A DNA stretch of 64,000 nt from DATFVA01 sp963815785 (GTDB taxonomy: Bacteria; Bacteroidota; Ignavibacteria; Ignavibacteriales; Ignavibacteriaceae): contig CAWFHZ010000010.1 in assembly GCA_963815785.1 (NCBI GenBank), positions 124,001 through 188,000 of the forward strand, in the 5' to 3' direction. The notes beneath the pieces were generated by a model. The model was not told the origin of the DNA and did no database searches. It was given only the letters and a program-made list of their open reading frames with translations. Within the stretch, counting starts at the first letter, position 1; every line of letters begins with the position of its first letter. This document shows positions 53,483-62,908 of the stretch, piece after piece. The position numbers and the translations under genes are program-made.

Positions 53483-56098
53483 ATGCAGCAGCAAACTCCC
53501 TTAATGACTCAGTATTACAAGGTTAAGGAAGCTAATCCTGACACTATCCTTCTTTTCAGGATCGGAGACTTCTTTGAGACTTTTGACCAGGATGCTAAAA
53601 TAGCCTCAAAAGTTTTAGGGATAACCTTAACCAGAAGAGCAAATGGTGCTGCCGGGGATGTTCCGCTTGCAGGATTCCCGCATCACGCAATCGATACCTA
53701 CCTCCCCAAACTTGTCCGCGCTGGTTACAGGGTGGCAGTTTGTGAACAGGTTGAAAATCCGAAATTTGCTAAAGGCATTGTTAAACGCGAAGTAATTGAG
53801 GTAGTTACTCCGGGAGTAACACTTTCCGATAAGCTGCTTGATCATAAAAGAAATAATTATCTTCTTTCAATTTATAAAAAGGATGAAATAGCCGGGCTTT
53901 CATTCTGCGATATTTCAACCGGTGAGTTTTATTGTTTTGAAATTCCGGCTTCAATGATTGGACAGCAGGTTGAATCAATCTCACCTGCAGAAATCCTCGT
54001 TCAGAAAAGAGACAAAGAATACCTGACTAACCTTGTGCATAAAATTAATCCATCAATAAGAATAACAAAACTTGATGACTGGATTTTTAATTTTGAATAT
54101 GCCAAAGATCTTCTGTTGATGCAGTTTAAAACCGTTAACCTGAAAGGCTTCGGGGTAGAAGCACTTACTGCAGGAATTATTTCCTGTGGTGCAGTTCTTA
54201 ATTACCTGCAGGAAACTCAGAAAGCAAATTTATCGCACCTGAACAAGGTTTCAATTTATAATCCATCAGAATATATGGCGCTGGACTATTCAACTAAAAG
54301 GAACCTTGAAATAACTTATTCGATGCAGGACGGAGGACGTGAAGGTTCCCTGATTGATATCCTGGATAAAACTAATACTGCAATGGGCGGAAGACTTTTA
54401 AAAAAATGGATAACCTCTCCTCTTATCACACTTGAACCAATATTAAAACGTCAGGAAAGTGTTGCGGAACTTCTAAAGAAAAAAAACCTGAGAAGGAAGC
54501 TTGGAAATGAATTAAAGGAAATCGGGGATCTTGAAAGGTTGATTTCTAAAGTATGCACAGGGCGTGCTAATCCCAGGGAAATTGTAGCTCTTAAATCTTC
54601 ATTAGAGAAAATTCCGTTAATAAAAAATCTTCTCGCTGAAACGGAAATAAAAACATTAGCACAGTTGAATGAAAATCTGCTTCAACTGGAAAAACTAGTT
54701 GATAAAATTGATAAAGCAATTGTAGATTCCCCTCCACTGAGTCTGACAGATGGCGGAGTTATTAAATCCGGATTCAGTATTGAGCTCGATGAGCTAAGAG
54801 ACATTTCATTACACGGCAAAGACTGGATAGCAAATCTACAGAAGAGTGAGAGAGAACGGACTAATATTTCCTCACTAAAGGTTAATTACAATAAGGTTTT
54901 CGGTTATTATATTGAAGTAAGCAATGCACACAAAGAAAAGATCCCGGATAATTATGTAAGAAAACAAACTCTCGTCAATTCTGAAAGATACATTACTCCG
55001 GAACTGAAAAACTATGAAGATAAGATCCTTAATGCTGAAGAAAAAATTTATGAACTTGAATCACAATTATTTAATGAGATCCGGTTAACTGCTGCAGATG
55101 ACGCAGAGTCGATTCAGCAGAATGCCAGGATGATAGCAATGCTGGATTGCTTTATTTCGTTTGCCGATTGTGCGGAGGAATATAATTACTCAAAACCTTT
55201 GCTGGATGAAGACAGTAGAATTGAAATAACAGATGGAAGACACCCGGTTGTTGAACGAATACTTCCGCCGGGTGAAAAGTATACACCCAACAGTTGTATG
55301 ATCAACAACGAAGAGAGCCAGATAATTATTCTCACCGGTCCTAATATGGCTGGAAAATCTGTTTATTTACGCCAGCTTGGACTTATAATTCTGCTTGCTC
55401 AGATTGGTTCTTTTGTTCCGGCAAAAGAAGCTCATATAGGATTAGTAGACAGGATATTTACACGGGTTGGTGCAAGTGATAATATTTCTGCCGGTGAGAG
55501 TACATTCCTGGTAGAAATGCAGGAAGCCGCAAACATTTTAAATAATGCAACATCAAAAAGTCTGATTCTACTCGATGAAATAGGAAGAGGAACCAGTACT
55601 TTTGATGGAATTTCAATTGCGTGGGCAATAACAGAATATCTTCATGAAAATCCTGAACTCTCAGCTAAAACATTATTTGCAACTCATTACCATGAACTGA
55701 ATGAAATGGCTGAGATTTTTCCTCGAATAAAAAATTATAAAGTGGAAGTTCGTGAATATGACGATAAAGTAATTTTTTTGCATAAAGTAACTCCCGGCAG
55801 TGCCGATCATAGTTATGGAATTCAGGTTGCGCAGATGGCGGGGCTCCCGGTATTTGTAACAAACCGTGCAAAAGAAGTTTTACAGAATCTGGAAAGTAAA
55901 GAACTAACACCTTATGAAGAGAAAAAAGAAAAACTTAAAAAGTTGAAAGAGAAGGACGATTTACAAATCAGTTTGTTCGAAATGAAAGACGACAAAATCA
56001 GAAATGAGATTGATGAAATTGAAATAAATAATCTTACTCCTCTTGAGGCTCTTAACAAACTAAGTGAATTAAAAAAGAAAGTAAAAGAGAAAACCTGA
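53483..56098 (+). CDS. mutS: DNA mismatch repair protein MutS
   Basis: 871 residues. It recognises mispairs and starts mismatch repair with MutL, which is not in the window. The mismatch-binding N-terminus has the FxE motif (FRIGDFFETFDQDAK) after MTQYYKVKEANPD. The connector, core and clamp domains follow. The ATPase has Walker A TGPNMAGKSVYLRQ, GASDNISAGESTF and LLDEIGRGTSTFDG, then FATHYHEL. A C-terminal helix-turn-helix-like tail follows. SD AAAGG lies upstream of ATG 53483. The DUF1684 gene begins on the last base of its stop codon. Confidence 0.97.
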   Translation: MQQQTPLMTQYYKVKEANPDTILLFRIGDFFETFDQDAKIASKVLGITLTRRANGAAGDVPLAGFPHHAIDTYLPKLVRAGYRVAVCEQVENPKFAKGIVKREVIEVVTPGVTLSDKLLDHKRNNYLLSIYKKDEIAGLSFCDISTGEFYCFEIPASMIGQQVESISPAEILVQKRDKEYLTNLVHKINPSIRITKLDDWIFNFEYAKDLLLMQFKTVNLKGFGVEALTAGIISCGAVLNYLQETQKANLSHLNKVSIYNPSEYMALDYSTKRNLEITYSMQDGGREGSLIDILDKTNTAMGGRLLKKWITSPLITLEPILKRQESVAELLKKKNLRRKLGNELKEIGDLERLISKVCTGRANPREIVALKSSLEKIPLIKNLLAETEIKTLAQLNENLLQLEKLVDKIDKAIVDSPPLSLTDGGVIKSGFSIELDELRDISLHGKDWIANLQKSERERTNISSLKVNYNKVFGYYIEVSNAHKEKIPDNYVRKQTLVNSERYITPELKNYEDKILNAEEKIYELESQLFNEIRLTAADDAESIQQNARMIAMLDCFISFADCAEEYNYSKPLLDEDSRIEITDGRHPVVERILPPGEKYTPNSCMINNEESQIIILTGPNMAGKSVYLRQLGLIILLAQIGSFVPAKEAHIGLVDRIFTRVGASDNISAGESTFLVEMQEAANILNNATSKSLILLDEIGRGTSTFDGISIAWAITEYLHENPELSAKTLFATHYHELNEMAEIFPRIKNYKVEVREYDDKVIFLHKVTPGSADHSYGIQVAQMAGLPVFVTNRAKEVLQNLESKELTPYEEKKEKLKKLKEKDDLQISLFEMKDDKIRNEIDEIEINNLTPLEALNKLSELKKKVKEKT

Positions 56099-56712
56099 TG
56101 AAATCAATAATTTTATTCGGAATTATTTCTTTTTCCCTTCTGCTTTTTTCATGTGGAGAAAAGTATACTCCGGAAGAAGAACAATATATTAAAGAGGTTC
56201 AGCAGTACAGACAGGAAAAAAATGATTACATGAAAAATACACCAACTTCTCCCTTTAATCATGATTCTACTGTACAATTTAGCCCATTAAAATATTACCC
56301 TGTAGATCCCGCATTTGTTTTTAAAAGTAAGCTTCAGGAATATCCGTTAAAAGACACATTAACGATTTATGGAACCAAAGGTGAAGAGAGGAAAGCAGTC
56401 AGATATGGATTTGTTACTTTTAATTATAAAAATCAGTCTTATAAAGTTAATGTATATAAAGGTACAACATCCGGAGGCAAAGAATATTATAGCATCTGGT
56501 TTACGGATAATACTACAGGAAATGAGACATATGGTGTTGGACGTTATATTGATTTTGATATAAACCCTGATAGTAATTATGTTTACACTATCGATTTTAA
56601 CCTGGCTTACAATCCCTATTGTGCATACAGTGCTAAGTATTCGTGTGCCATCCCAACCAAAGAGGATCACCTTGACCTTGCGGTAACTGCCGGGGAGAAA
56701 AAATTTCATTAA
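56098..56712 (+). CDS. DUF1684 lipoprotein
   Basis: 204 residues with a lipoprotein signal (lipobox LLFSC). The DUF1684 region (~60-200) is recognisable from FSPLKYYPVDPAFVFKSKL, GFVTFNYKNQSYKVNVYKG, SIWFTDNTTGNETYGVGRYI and the closing NLAYNPYCAYSAKYSCAIP. DUF1684 proteins are common in Bacteroidota and of unknown function. The ATG overlaps the mutS stop by one base (TGATG), which implies translational coupling with a repair gene, though no functional link is known. Confidence 0.87.
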   Translation: MKSIILFGIISFSLLLFSCGEKYTPEEEQYIKEVQQYRQEKNDYMKNTPTSPFNHDSTVQFSPLKYYPVDPAFVFKSKLQEYPLKDTLTIYGTKGEERKAVRYGFVTFNYKNQSYKVNVYKGTTSGGKEYYSIWFTDNTTGNETYGVGRYIDFDINPDSNYVYTIDFNLAYNPYCAYSAKYSCAIPTKEDHLDLAVTAGEKKFH

Positions 56713-56731
56713 GTTGATTGCGGAGTATTAA

Positions 56732-57748
56732 GTGGTTATTGTACTTGAAAAAAATGTCTCTGATTCCCAGTTAGAAAATATTATTAGTCATCTTGAAGGT
56801 TTTGGATTTTCCATTCATAAATCAACAGGTGATGAACAAATTGTGCTTGGTGCTATAGGGGTAAAACCGGAATTTGATATCAGGAAAGTAAAAATACTGG
56901 ACGGAGTTGCGGATGTATTTCGCATAACAGAACCTTTCAAACTTGCAAGCAGAACATATAAAAAAGAGGATACTGTTCTTAGAATAAATGACGTTGAAAT
57001 AGGCGGTAATGAAGTAATTGTTATGGCCGGACCCTGCTCAGTAGAAAGTGAAGATCAGATTTTTAAGCTGGCGAAGATTGTTTCTGATGCCGGGGCAAAA
57101 ATTTTAAGAGGAGGAGCTTTTAAACCACGAACTTCCCCTTATTCTTTTCAGGGACTGGGAGAAGAAGGTTTAAAAATGATGAGGGCTGCTGCGGATGAAA
57201 ATAAACTTTTAATGATTACTGAAGTGTTGGAAATAAGTCATATACCGCTTGTTGAAAAGTACACAGATATTTTCCAGGTTGGAGCAAGAAATATGCAGAA
57301 TTTTTCTTTACTCAGGGAAATAGGAAAAGCGTCTAAACCGGTTATGTTGAAAAGAGGATTGGCTGCAACTATTGATGACCTGCTTATGTCTGCTGAATAT
57401 GTGCTTGTCAATGGAAATGAAAATGTAATGCTTTGTGAAAGAGGTATCAGGACTTTTGAAACAAATACACGAAATACATTTGATCTATCGGCTATCCCTG
57501 TGATTCACAAGCGCAGCCATCTTCCGGTAGTTGCTGATCCTTCCCATGCAACAGGAATGCGTGATAAAGTTTTGCCTATGGCACGGGCGGCAGTTGCTGC
57601 CGGCTGCGATGCACTAATGATTGAAGTACATCATGACCCCGAAAATGCATTATCTGACGGACCCCAGGCGATACTTCCTGATGATTTTAATGTATTGATG
57701 CAGCAGATTAAGGCTATCGCAGAAGTAATCGGGAGAAAAATTTCATAA
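56732..57748 (+). CDS. aroF: 3-deoxy-7-phosphoheptulonate synthase
   Basis: 338 residues. It condenses phosphoenolpyruvate and erythrose-4-phosphate, the first step of the shikimate pathway. The N-terminal ~70 residues (VIVLEKNVSDSQLENIISHL) form the ferredoxin-like regulatory domain of the Bacillus/Thermotoga-type (I-beta) enzymes. The catalytic barrel has VMAGPCSVESEDQIF, GAFKPRTSPYSFQG, GARNMQNFSLL, KRGLAATIDDLLMSAEY and the closing HHDPENALSDGPQA. The start is GTG with SD GCGGAG. AroE of the same pathway is at 17.6 kb. Confidence 0.96.
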   Translation: MVIVLEKNVSDSQLENIISHLEGFGFSIHKSTGDEQIVLGAIGVKPEFDIRKVKILDGVADVFRITEPFKLASRTYKKEDTVLRINDVEIGGNEVIVMAGPCSVESEDQIFKLAKIVSDAGAKILRGGAFKPRTSPYSFQGLGEEGLKMMRAAADENKLLMITEVLEISHIPLVEKYTDIFQVGARNMQNFSLLREIGKASKPVMLKRGLAATIDDLLMSAEYVLVNGNENVMLCERGIRTFETNTRNTFDLSAIPVIHKRSHLPVVADPSHATGMRDKVLPMARAAVAAGCDALMIEVHHDPENALSDGPQAILPDDFNVLMQQIKAIAEVIGRKIS

Positions 57749-57817
57749 AAAGATCTGGAATCTTTCCTGCAGATATCAAGCAAAACCATTAACCCCTTAA
57801 TTTATAGAGAGTAAATT

Positions 57818-58543
57818 TTGAAAGAAGAATATCATAAATGGCGGACACAATATCTTAATCGTGATTTTGAACTTCTTGTCTTCGGACATTCCGGCTTTCC
57901 TGTAATCGCCTTCCCGACCTCACGGGCAAGATACTATGAATTAAAAGATTTTGGCCTGATAAATTCTGCGGCTCATTTAATTGAATCGGGACATGTTAAA
58001 ATTTACTGTCCCGATGGTATTGATTCTGACAGCTGGTATAACTATTCAATTCATCCAGCAGACAGGGTAAAAACCCATAACGGATATGAGAACGTAATAT
58101 TAAATGATGTAATTGAATTTGCTAAACACGAAACGGGGTTTGACAAAGTAGCACTGGCCGGAGCAAGTTTTGGAGCATACCACGCCGCAAACATTGCTTT
58201 CCGTTATCCCGATAAAGTAAGTTATCTATTTTGTATGGGAGGAGCTTATGATATCAAACAGTTTATTATGGGCTATTACGATGATAACTGTTATTTTAAT
58301 AACCCGCCTGATTACCTGCCGAACCTGAATGATGAATGGTATCTTAATAAAATTAGGAATATGGGAATTATTCTGGGCACCGGAGAAAATGATATGTGTC
58401 TGCAGGATAACATTAATCTCTCCGGTATTCTGAAAAATAAAGGAATTGAACATTGGCTTGATGTTCGACAGGGAGCTTTACACGACTGGCCATGGTGGAG
58501 GGAAATGTTTCCAGACTATCTTTCACAGATCAGATCTTTCTAA
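57818..58543 (+). CDS. Alpha/beta-hydrolase, esterase family (COG4947-like)
   Basis: 241 residues, a small cytosolic alpha/beta-hydrolase without signal peptide. The nucleophile elbow is AGASFGAYHAANIA (GxSxG) and the terminal HDWPWWREMFP supplies the histidine. Its N-terminus (LVFGHSGFPVIAFPTSRARY) is characteristic of the putative-esterase family. The start is TTG. It lies 100 bases before an ATP-grasp gene and is the first of a co-directional set of amide-ligase genes, which suggests an accessory hydrolysis or thioesterase-like role in that pathway; this is inference. The substrate is unknown. Confidence 0.82.
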   Translation: MKEEYHKWRTQYLNRDFELLVFGHSGFPVIAFPTSRARYYELKDFGLINSAAHLIESGHVKIYCPDGIDSDSWYNYSIHPADRVKTHNGYENVILNDVIEFAKHETGFDKVALAGASFGAYHAANIAFRYPDKVSYLFCMGGAYDIKQFIMGYYDDNCYFNNPPDYLPNLNDEWYLNKIRNMGIILGTGENDMCLQDNINLSGILKNKGIEHWLDVRQGALHDWPWWREMFPDYLSQIRSF

Positions 58544-58642
58544 TCTCACTTTAGTTGATTGTAATTCATTTATTTAATTTTTACTTTAAATCTTAGTTTA
58601 CAAACATTTCATTTTTCACCCTCATTAAACAGGAAAATTTCT

Positions 58643-59599
58643 ATGAAGAAAATAGGAATCCTTTTCGGGCAGGAAAATACTTTTCCTGCAGCTTTTATTG
58701 AAAGAGTGAACTCTAAAAAAGAAAAAGGAATAACAGCCGAATTTGTAAAAATAGATAAAGTTACTCAAGGACAATCCTGTGGCTATGATGTTTTAATTGA
58801 TCGGATTTCGCAGGATGTTCCTTTCTATCGCGCCTTTTTGAAAAATGCTGCACTTACCGGAACGGCAGTTATTAATAACCCTTTCTGGTGGACTGCAGAC
58901 GATAAATTTTTTAATAATGCTCTGATGACTCAGCTAAACGTTCCTGTACCAAAAACCGTTTTACTACCTTCAAATCAGCATCCCACGGATACAAACGAAA
59001 ATTCATTCAGAAATCTTGCATACCCTTTGGACTGGGAGGGAATGTTTAGTTATGTTGGATTCCCTGCTTACTTTAAACCGTTTGCCGGGGGAGGATGGAA
59101 AAATGTATACAAATTGAATAATTCGGATGAATTTTTTAAAGCATATAACGAAACCGGGCAGCTTGTAATGATGCTGCAGGAGGAAATTATTTTTGATACA
59201 TATTTCAGATGCTATTGTCTGGACAGAAAAGATGTTCACATTATGCAGTACGATCCAAGACAACCGCATCATCTCCGTTATGTTAAAGAAAAGATGACAA
59301 CAGAAAAGAAAATTCTCAAACAAATTGAAGATGCAGTTCTCTCAATAAATAATGCCCTCGGGTACGATTTTAATACTGTTGAAATTGCTATGAGAGAAGG
59401 AGTTCCCTACGCTATAGATTTCTGTAATCCTGCACCTGATGCAGACATTCACTCAGTTGGCGAGGAAAATTTTGAATGGATAGTTGAAGCTTCGGCAAAT
59501 ATGGCGATCAGGAAAGCGAAGCAGCACAAACCAGGTAAAAACAATTTAACCTGGGGAAATTTTATTTCATCTTTCGTGAAAAACGAAGTTTTAAAATAA
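58643..59599 (+). CDS. ATP-grasp domain protein (RimK/glutathione-synthetase-like)
   Basis: 318 residues. The N-terminus (MKKIGILFGQENTFPAAFIE) is a pre-ATP-grasp fold. The ATP-grasp core (~120-300) has the lysine in YFKPFAGGGWKNVY, acidic and hydrophobic strand LVMMLQEEIIFDTYFRCY, and the metal-binding E and N in NTVEIAMREGVPYAIDFCNPAPD. It should form an amide between a carboxylate and an amine with ATP hydrolysis to ADP. The substrate is unknown. SD AGGA precedes ATG. The gene is 15 bases upstream of the YbdK-like ligase, so the two are almost certainly cotranscribed. Confidence 0.87.
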   Translation: MKKIGILFGQENTFPAAFIERVNSKKEKGITAEFVKIDKVTQGQSCGYDVLIDRISQDVPFYRAFLKNAALTGTAVINNPFWWTADDKFFNNALMTQLNVPVPKTVLLPSNQHPTDTNENSFRNLAYPLDWEGMFSYVGFPAYFKPFAGGGWKNVYKLNNSDEFFKAYNETGQLVMMLQEEIIFDTYFRCYCLDRKDVHIMQYDPRQPHHLRYVKEKMTTEKKILKQIEDAVLSINNALGYDFNTVEIAMREGVPYAIDFCNPAPDADIHSVGEENFEWIVEASANMAIRKAKQHKPGKNNLTWGNFISSFVKNEVLK

Positions 59600-59614
59600 A
59601 TAAGACAGACTAAC

Positions 59615-60730
59615 ATGGCTGAACCGGGATTATTCACATTAGGAATTGAAGAAGAATTTCAGATAGTAGACCCTGAATCACGGGAACTCCGCTCACACAT
59701 TCAGCAGATACTTGAAGATGGAAAGATGATCCTTGCCGAAAATGTAAAACCTGAAATGCACCAGTCTGTTGTTGAAGTGGGTACAAATGTATGTAAAGAT
59801 ATACACGAAGCCCGCGAGCAAGTAACAAGATTAAGAAGTGATCTGGCAAAACTTGCTATAAAAAAAGGATTAAGAATAGCAGCTGCCGGAACTCATCCTT
59901 TTTCACACTGGAAAGATCAGAAAATCACATCACATCCGCGTTATAAAACGATAGTAACCGATATGCAGCAGATTGCAAGGGCTAATCTTATTTTCGGGTT
60001 GCATGTTCACGTGGGAGTTGATGATCGTGAAACTGCACTGCATGTTATGAATGCAGCAAGATATTTTCTACCGCACATTTTTGCTTTGTCAACTAACTCC
60101 CCATTTTGGCTGGGAAGAAACACCGGGTTTAAATCCTACCGAAGCAAGGTATTTGATAGATTCCCCAGAACCGGAATTCCAGATTATTTCAATAGTCTTT
60201 CAGAATATGATAATTATATTAAGCTGCTTATAAAAACAAACTGTATTGATGATGCAAAAAAAATCTGGTGGGATATCCGTGCACATCCGATTTTTGAAAC
60301 TCTTGAATTCCGTGTATGCGATATTCCAATGCTGGTTGACGAGACAATTGCTTTAGCTGCCCTGATGCAGGCTATAGTTGCAAAGCTTCATAAACTGATA
60401 AAACAAAATCTCGGATTCAGACTTTACAGAAGAGCATTGATTGCGGAAAATAAGTGGCGGGCTGCAAGGTATGGATTGCAGGGAAAAATGATAGATTTTG
60501 GAAAACAAACTGAGATTGATACAGTTAAACTCATTGATGAACTGCTTGAGTTCGTTGACGATGTGGTGGATGAGCTTGGTTCTCGTAAGGAAATTAATTA
60601 CATAAAAACAATTTGTGAAAATGGAACAGGGGCGGACAGACAGCTTGATATCTGGGAACAATCTTCTGATGTTAAAAATGTTGTCGATTATATAATTGAT
60701 GGAACACATAAAGGATTAAATCTGGATTAA
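59615..60730 (+). CDS. Carboxylate-amine ligase, YbdK/GCS2 family
   Basis: 371 residues. It belongs to the glutamate--cysteine ligase family 2 (COG2170, YbdK-like) of the glutamine-synthetase fold. The start of the fold is FTLGIEEEFQIVDPESREL, followed by EMHQSVVEVGTNVC, AAAGTHPFSHWKDQ, FGLHVHVGVDDRETA and WWDIRAHPIFETLEFRVCD. E. coli YbdK has only weak gamma-glutamylcysteine synthetase activity, so the true substrate here is open. It lies 15 bases after an ATP-grasp gene and 30 bases before the amidotransferase-like gene. Confidence 0.93.
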   Translation: MAEPGLFTLGIEEEFQIVDPESRELRSHIQQILEDGKMILAENVKPEMHQSVVEVGTNVCKDIHEAREQVTRLRSDLAKLAIKKGLRIAAAGTHPFSHWKDQKITSHPRYKTIVTDMQQIARANLIFGLHVHVGVDDRETALHVMNAARYFLPHIFALSTNSPFWLGRNTGFKSYRSKVFDRFPRTGIPDYFNSLSEYDNYIKLLIKTNCIDDAKKIWWDIRAHPIFETLEFRVCDIPMLVDETIALAALMQAIVAKLHKLIKQNLGFRLYRRALIAENKWRAARYGLQGKMIDFGKQTEIDTVKLIDELLEFVDDVVDELGSRKEINYIKTICENGTGADRQLDIWEQSSDVKNVVDYIIDGTHKGLNLD

Positions 60731-60760
60731 TTAAATAAACTAACTCTAACAGGAGATTTT

Positions 60761-61594
60761 TTGAAGTCTGAGTTAAAAGTAGCGGTGATTGATCTTTATA
60801 ACAATGAACGTAATGAAGGTATTCGTTGTATTAAAGAAATTATATCTGAGGTAAATAACACCAGCAGTATATCTAAATTAGGATTTAATGTTTTTGATAC
60901 CCGTTTCAAAAATGAAATCCCTGAGCTTAATAATGATATTTATATCTCTTCGGGCGGTCCCGGAAGTCCTTTTGAAGGCGAAGGAACGCAATGGGAGCAA
61001 AACTATTTTAGTCTTATAGATAAAATCTGGAATTTCAACCAGGCTAATAATGAAAGGAAAAAATATATATTTTTCATTTGTCATTCTTTTCAGATGATGA
61101 GCAGATTTTTTAACCTCGGTATAGTTTCAAAAAGAGATAAGAAATCTTTCGGAGTTCTGCCTTTTACAAAAACAAATACAGGTTTAAGTGACCCGCTATT
61201 TCAAGCTTTACCTAACCCTTTTTATGCAGCCGATATAAGACAATACCAGGTGACTGACCCGGATATGAAAAAGATGGATGAGCTTGGAGCAGAAATTCTC
61301 TCGTATGAAATACCCATTGGCAGCGAAAAAACACGGGCTATGACAGCAATCAGGTTGTCGAATGAAATTATCGGGACACAGTTTCATCCTGAAGCTGATC
61401 CCCAAAGCATGCTCTATCATTTTAAACAGGATGAAAGAAAACAGCAGGTAGTCGATCAGTTTGGAACTGCAAAATATGATGAAATGATTGCCTGGCTAAA
61501 TGATGAAGATAAAATAAAACTTACCAGGGAAACGATCCTGCCGGGGTTCCTGAAACGGGCAATAAAAGAATTAAATTCAATTTATTCAGAATAA
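60761..61594 (+). CDS. Class I glutamine amidotransferase-like protein
   Basis: 277 residues. The start is TTG with SD AGGAG. It has a flavodoxin-like class I fold: DIYISSGGPGSPFEGEG near the N-terminus, IFFICHSFQMMSRFF where C is the expected nucleophile, and GTQFHPEADPQSM with the H and E of the triad. The nucleophile region reads CHSFQ where GMP synthases read CxGxQ. No synthetase domain is fused, so it may supply ammonia to, or deglutamylate the product of, the neighbouring ligases. That role is inferred from context. It is nine bases from the next gene. Confidence 0.87.
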   Translation: MKSELKVAVIDLYNNERNEGIRCIKEIISEVNNTSSISKLGFNVFDTRFKNEIPELNNDIYISSGGPGSPFEGEGTQWEQNYFSLIDKIWNFNQANNERKKYIFFICHSFQMMSRFFNLGIVSKRDKKSFGVLPFTKTNTGLSDPLFQALPNPFYAADIRQYQVTDPDMKKMDELGAEILSYEIPIGSEKTRAMTAIRLSNEIIGTQFHPEADPQSMLYHFKQDERKQQVVDQFGTAKYDEMIAWLNDEDKIKLTRETILPGFLKRAIKELNSIYSE

Positions 61595-61603
61595 TCCGAA
61601 TCG

Positions 61604-62785
61604 ATGATCCCCGAATTAAGAAATAAATTCAACAGAAACTTCTCACAGAAGAATTATGACGACTTCATAAAGGAGATGAACTCAGGATTAAAATATCCTG
61701 TTGATTTCCGTATTTCTGAAACACCTGTTTTTCTTACCAGAAATTTTACAAATGAATTAATTAAAGCATGCGACGGAATAGTTCAACAAATAAAAACAAA
61801 TGATTTTAAAGAAAGTGCAAGGGAATCCATTCCGCAAGGGCTTTCAGTTCCCGGGGAAGATGATCACCCTGTTTTTCTTTCAATAGATTTTGCTATCTGT
61901 AAAAACGGGAATGGTGGATTCATCCCAAAACTTATTGAACTACAGGGATTTCCAACAGTTTATGCTTACCAGGCTTATTATGAACAAACTCTTAAAAAGT
62001 ATTTTAAGATCCCGGATGGTTTTACAACTTATTTTGATGGTTTAACCGAAGAATCGTATCTGAAATTATTAAAAGATACAATTGTTGGAGAATCAGATCC
62101 TGAGAATGTTATTCTTATGGAAATTGAACCGGAAAATCAAAAAACCAGGATAGACTTTGCGGCTACAGAAAAATATCTGGGGATAAAAACTGTAGGTATT
62201 TCAGAAATTATTAAAGATGGAAAATTTCTGTTTTACAAAAATGGCAGCAGGCTTGTGCCTATTAATAAAATTTATAACCGGGTTATTTTTGATGAGCTGA
62301 TTCGCAAAAATGTAAAATATAATTTTAATCTTACTGATGAGCTTCATGTTGATTGGGTCGGACATCCTAACTGGTTTTTCAGGGTAAGCAAGTTCTCTCT
62401 TCCCCTGCTTAAAAGCAAATATGTACCGGAATGTTATTATCTTAATGATCTTGAGAAATATCCAGAAGATCTTCAGAATTATGTATTAAAACCGCTCTTT
62501 TCTTTTGCAGGCCACGGAGTGGAAGTAGAAATTGATAAGGCTTTACTTGATAATATAGAAGACAAAAAAAATTATATACTTCAGAAAAAGATAGAATATG
62601 CCCCGCTGATTGAAACTCCCGATGATGAGCGCTCAAAAGTTGAGATCAGAATGATGTTCATCTGGCGTGACAAACCGGTTCTTGTAAACAATCTTGTTAG
62701 AATGAGTAAAGGGAAGATGATGGGAGTGGACTTCAATAAAAATAAAACCTGGGTCGGATCAAGCTGCGCCTATCATCCGGCTTAA
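61604..62785 (+). CDS. Divergent ATP-grasp-like protein of unknown function
   Basis: 393 residues. I do not recognise a named family, but the C-terminal third looks like an ATP-grasp ligase: YVLKPLFSFAGHGVEVEID with the K and glycine loop, NYILQKKIEYAPLIE with the E, then EIRMMFIWRDKPVLVNNL and an N/R-rich end (VRMSKGKMMGVDFN). The N-terminal half has WVGHPNWFFRVSKF and LQGFPTVYAYQAYYE, unlike RimK-type proteins. There is no signal peptide. It starts nine bases after the amidotransferase-like gene and closes the ligase cluster, suggesting a second amide bond in the same pathway. The ATP-grasp call is an inference from motif order. Confidence 0.7.
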   Translation: MIPELRNKFNRNFSQKNYDDFIKEMNSGLKYPVDFRISETPVFLTRNFTNELIKACDGIVQQIKTNDFKESARESIPQGLSVPGEDDHPVFLSIDFAICKNGNGGFIPKLIELQGFPTVYAYQAYYEQTLKKYFKIPDGFTTYFDGLTEESYLKLLKDTIVGESDPENVILMEIEPENQKTRIDFAATEKYLGIKTVGISEIIKDGKFLFYKNGSRLVPINKIYNRVIFDELIRKNVKYNFNLTDELHVDWVGHPNWFFRVSKFSLPLLKSKYVPECYYLNDLEKYPEDLQNYVLKPLFSFAGHGVEVEIDKALLDNIEDKKNYILQKKIEYAPLIETPDDERSKVEIRMMFIWRDKPVLVNNLVRMSKGKMMGVDFNKNKTWVGSSCAYHPA

Positions 62786-62908
62786 ACAATTAAAATACCG
62801 TAATCAATCTGTGAACTGCATCATCTGATTTTTAATCGTTAAAGATATTTTATATCTTAATACGCATAAACGAGATAAATTCCCACTTCGCTAACTGGAT
62901 AAATTCTG

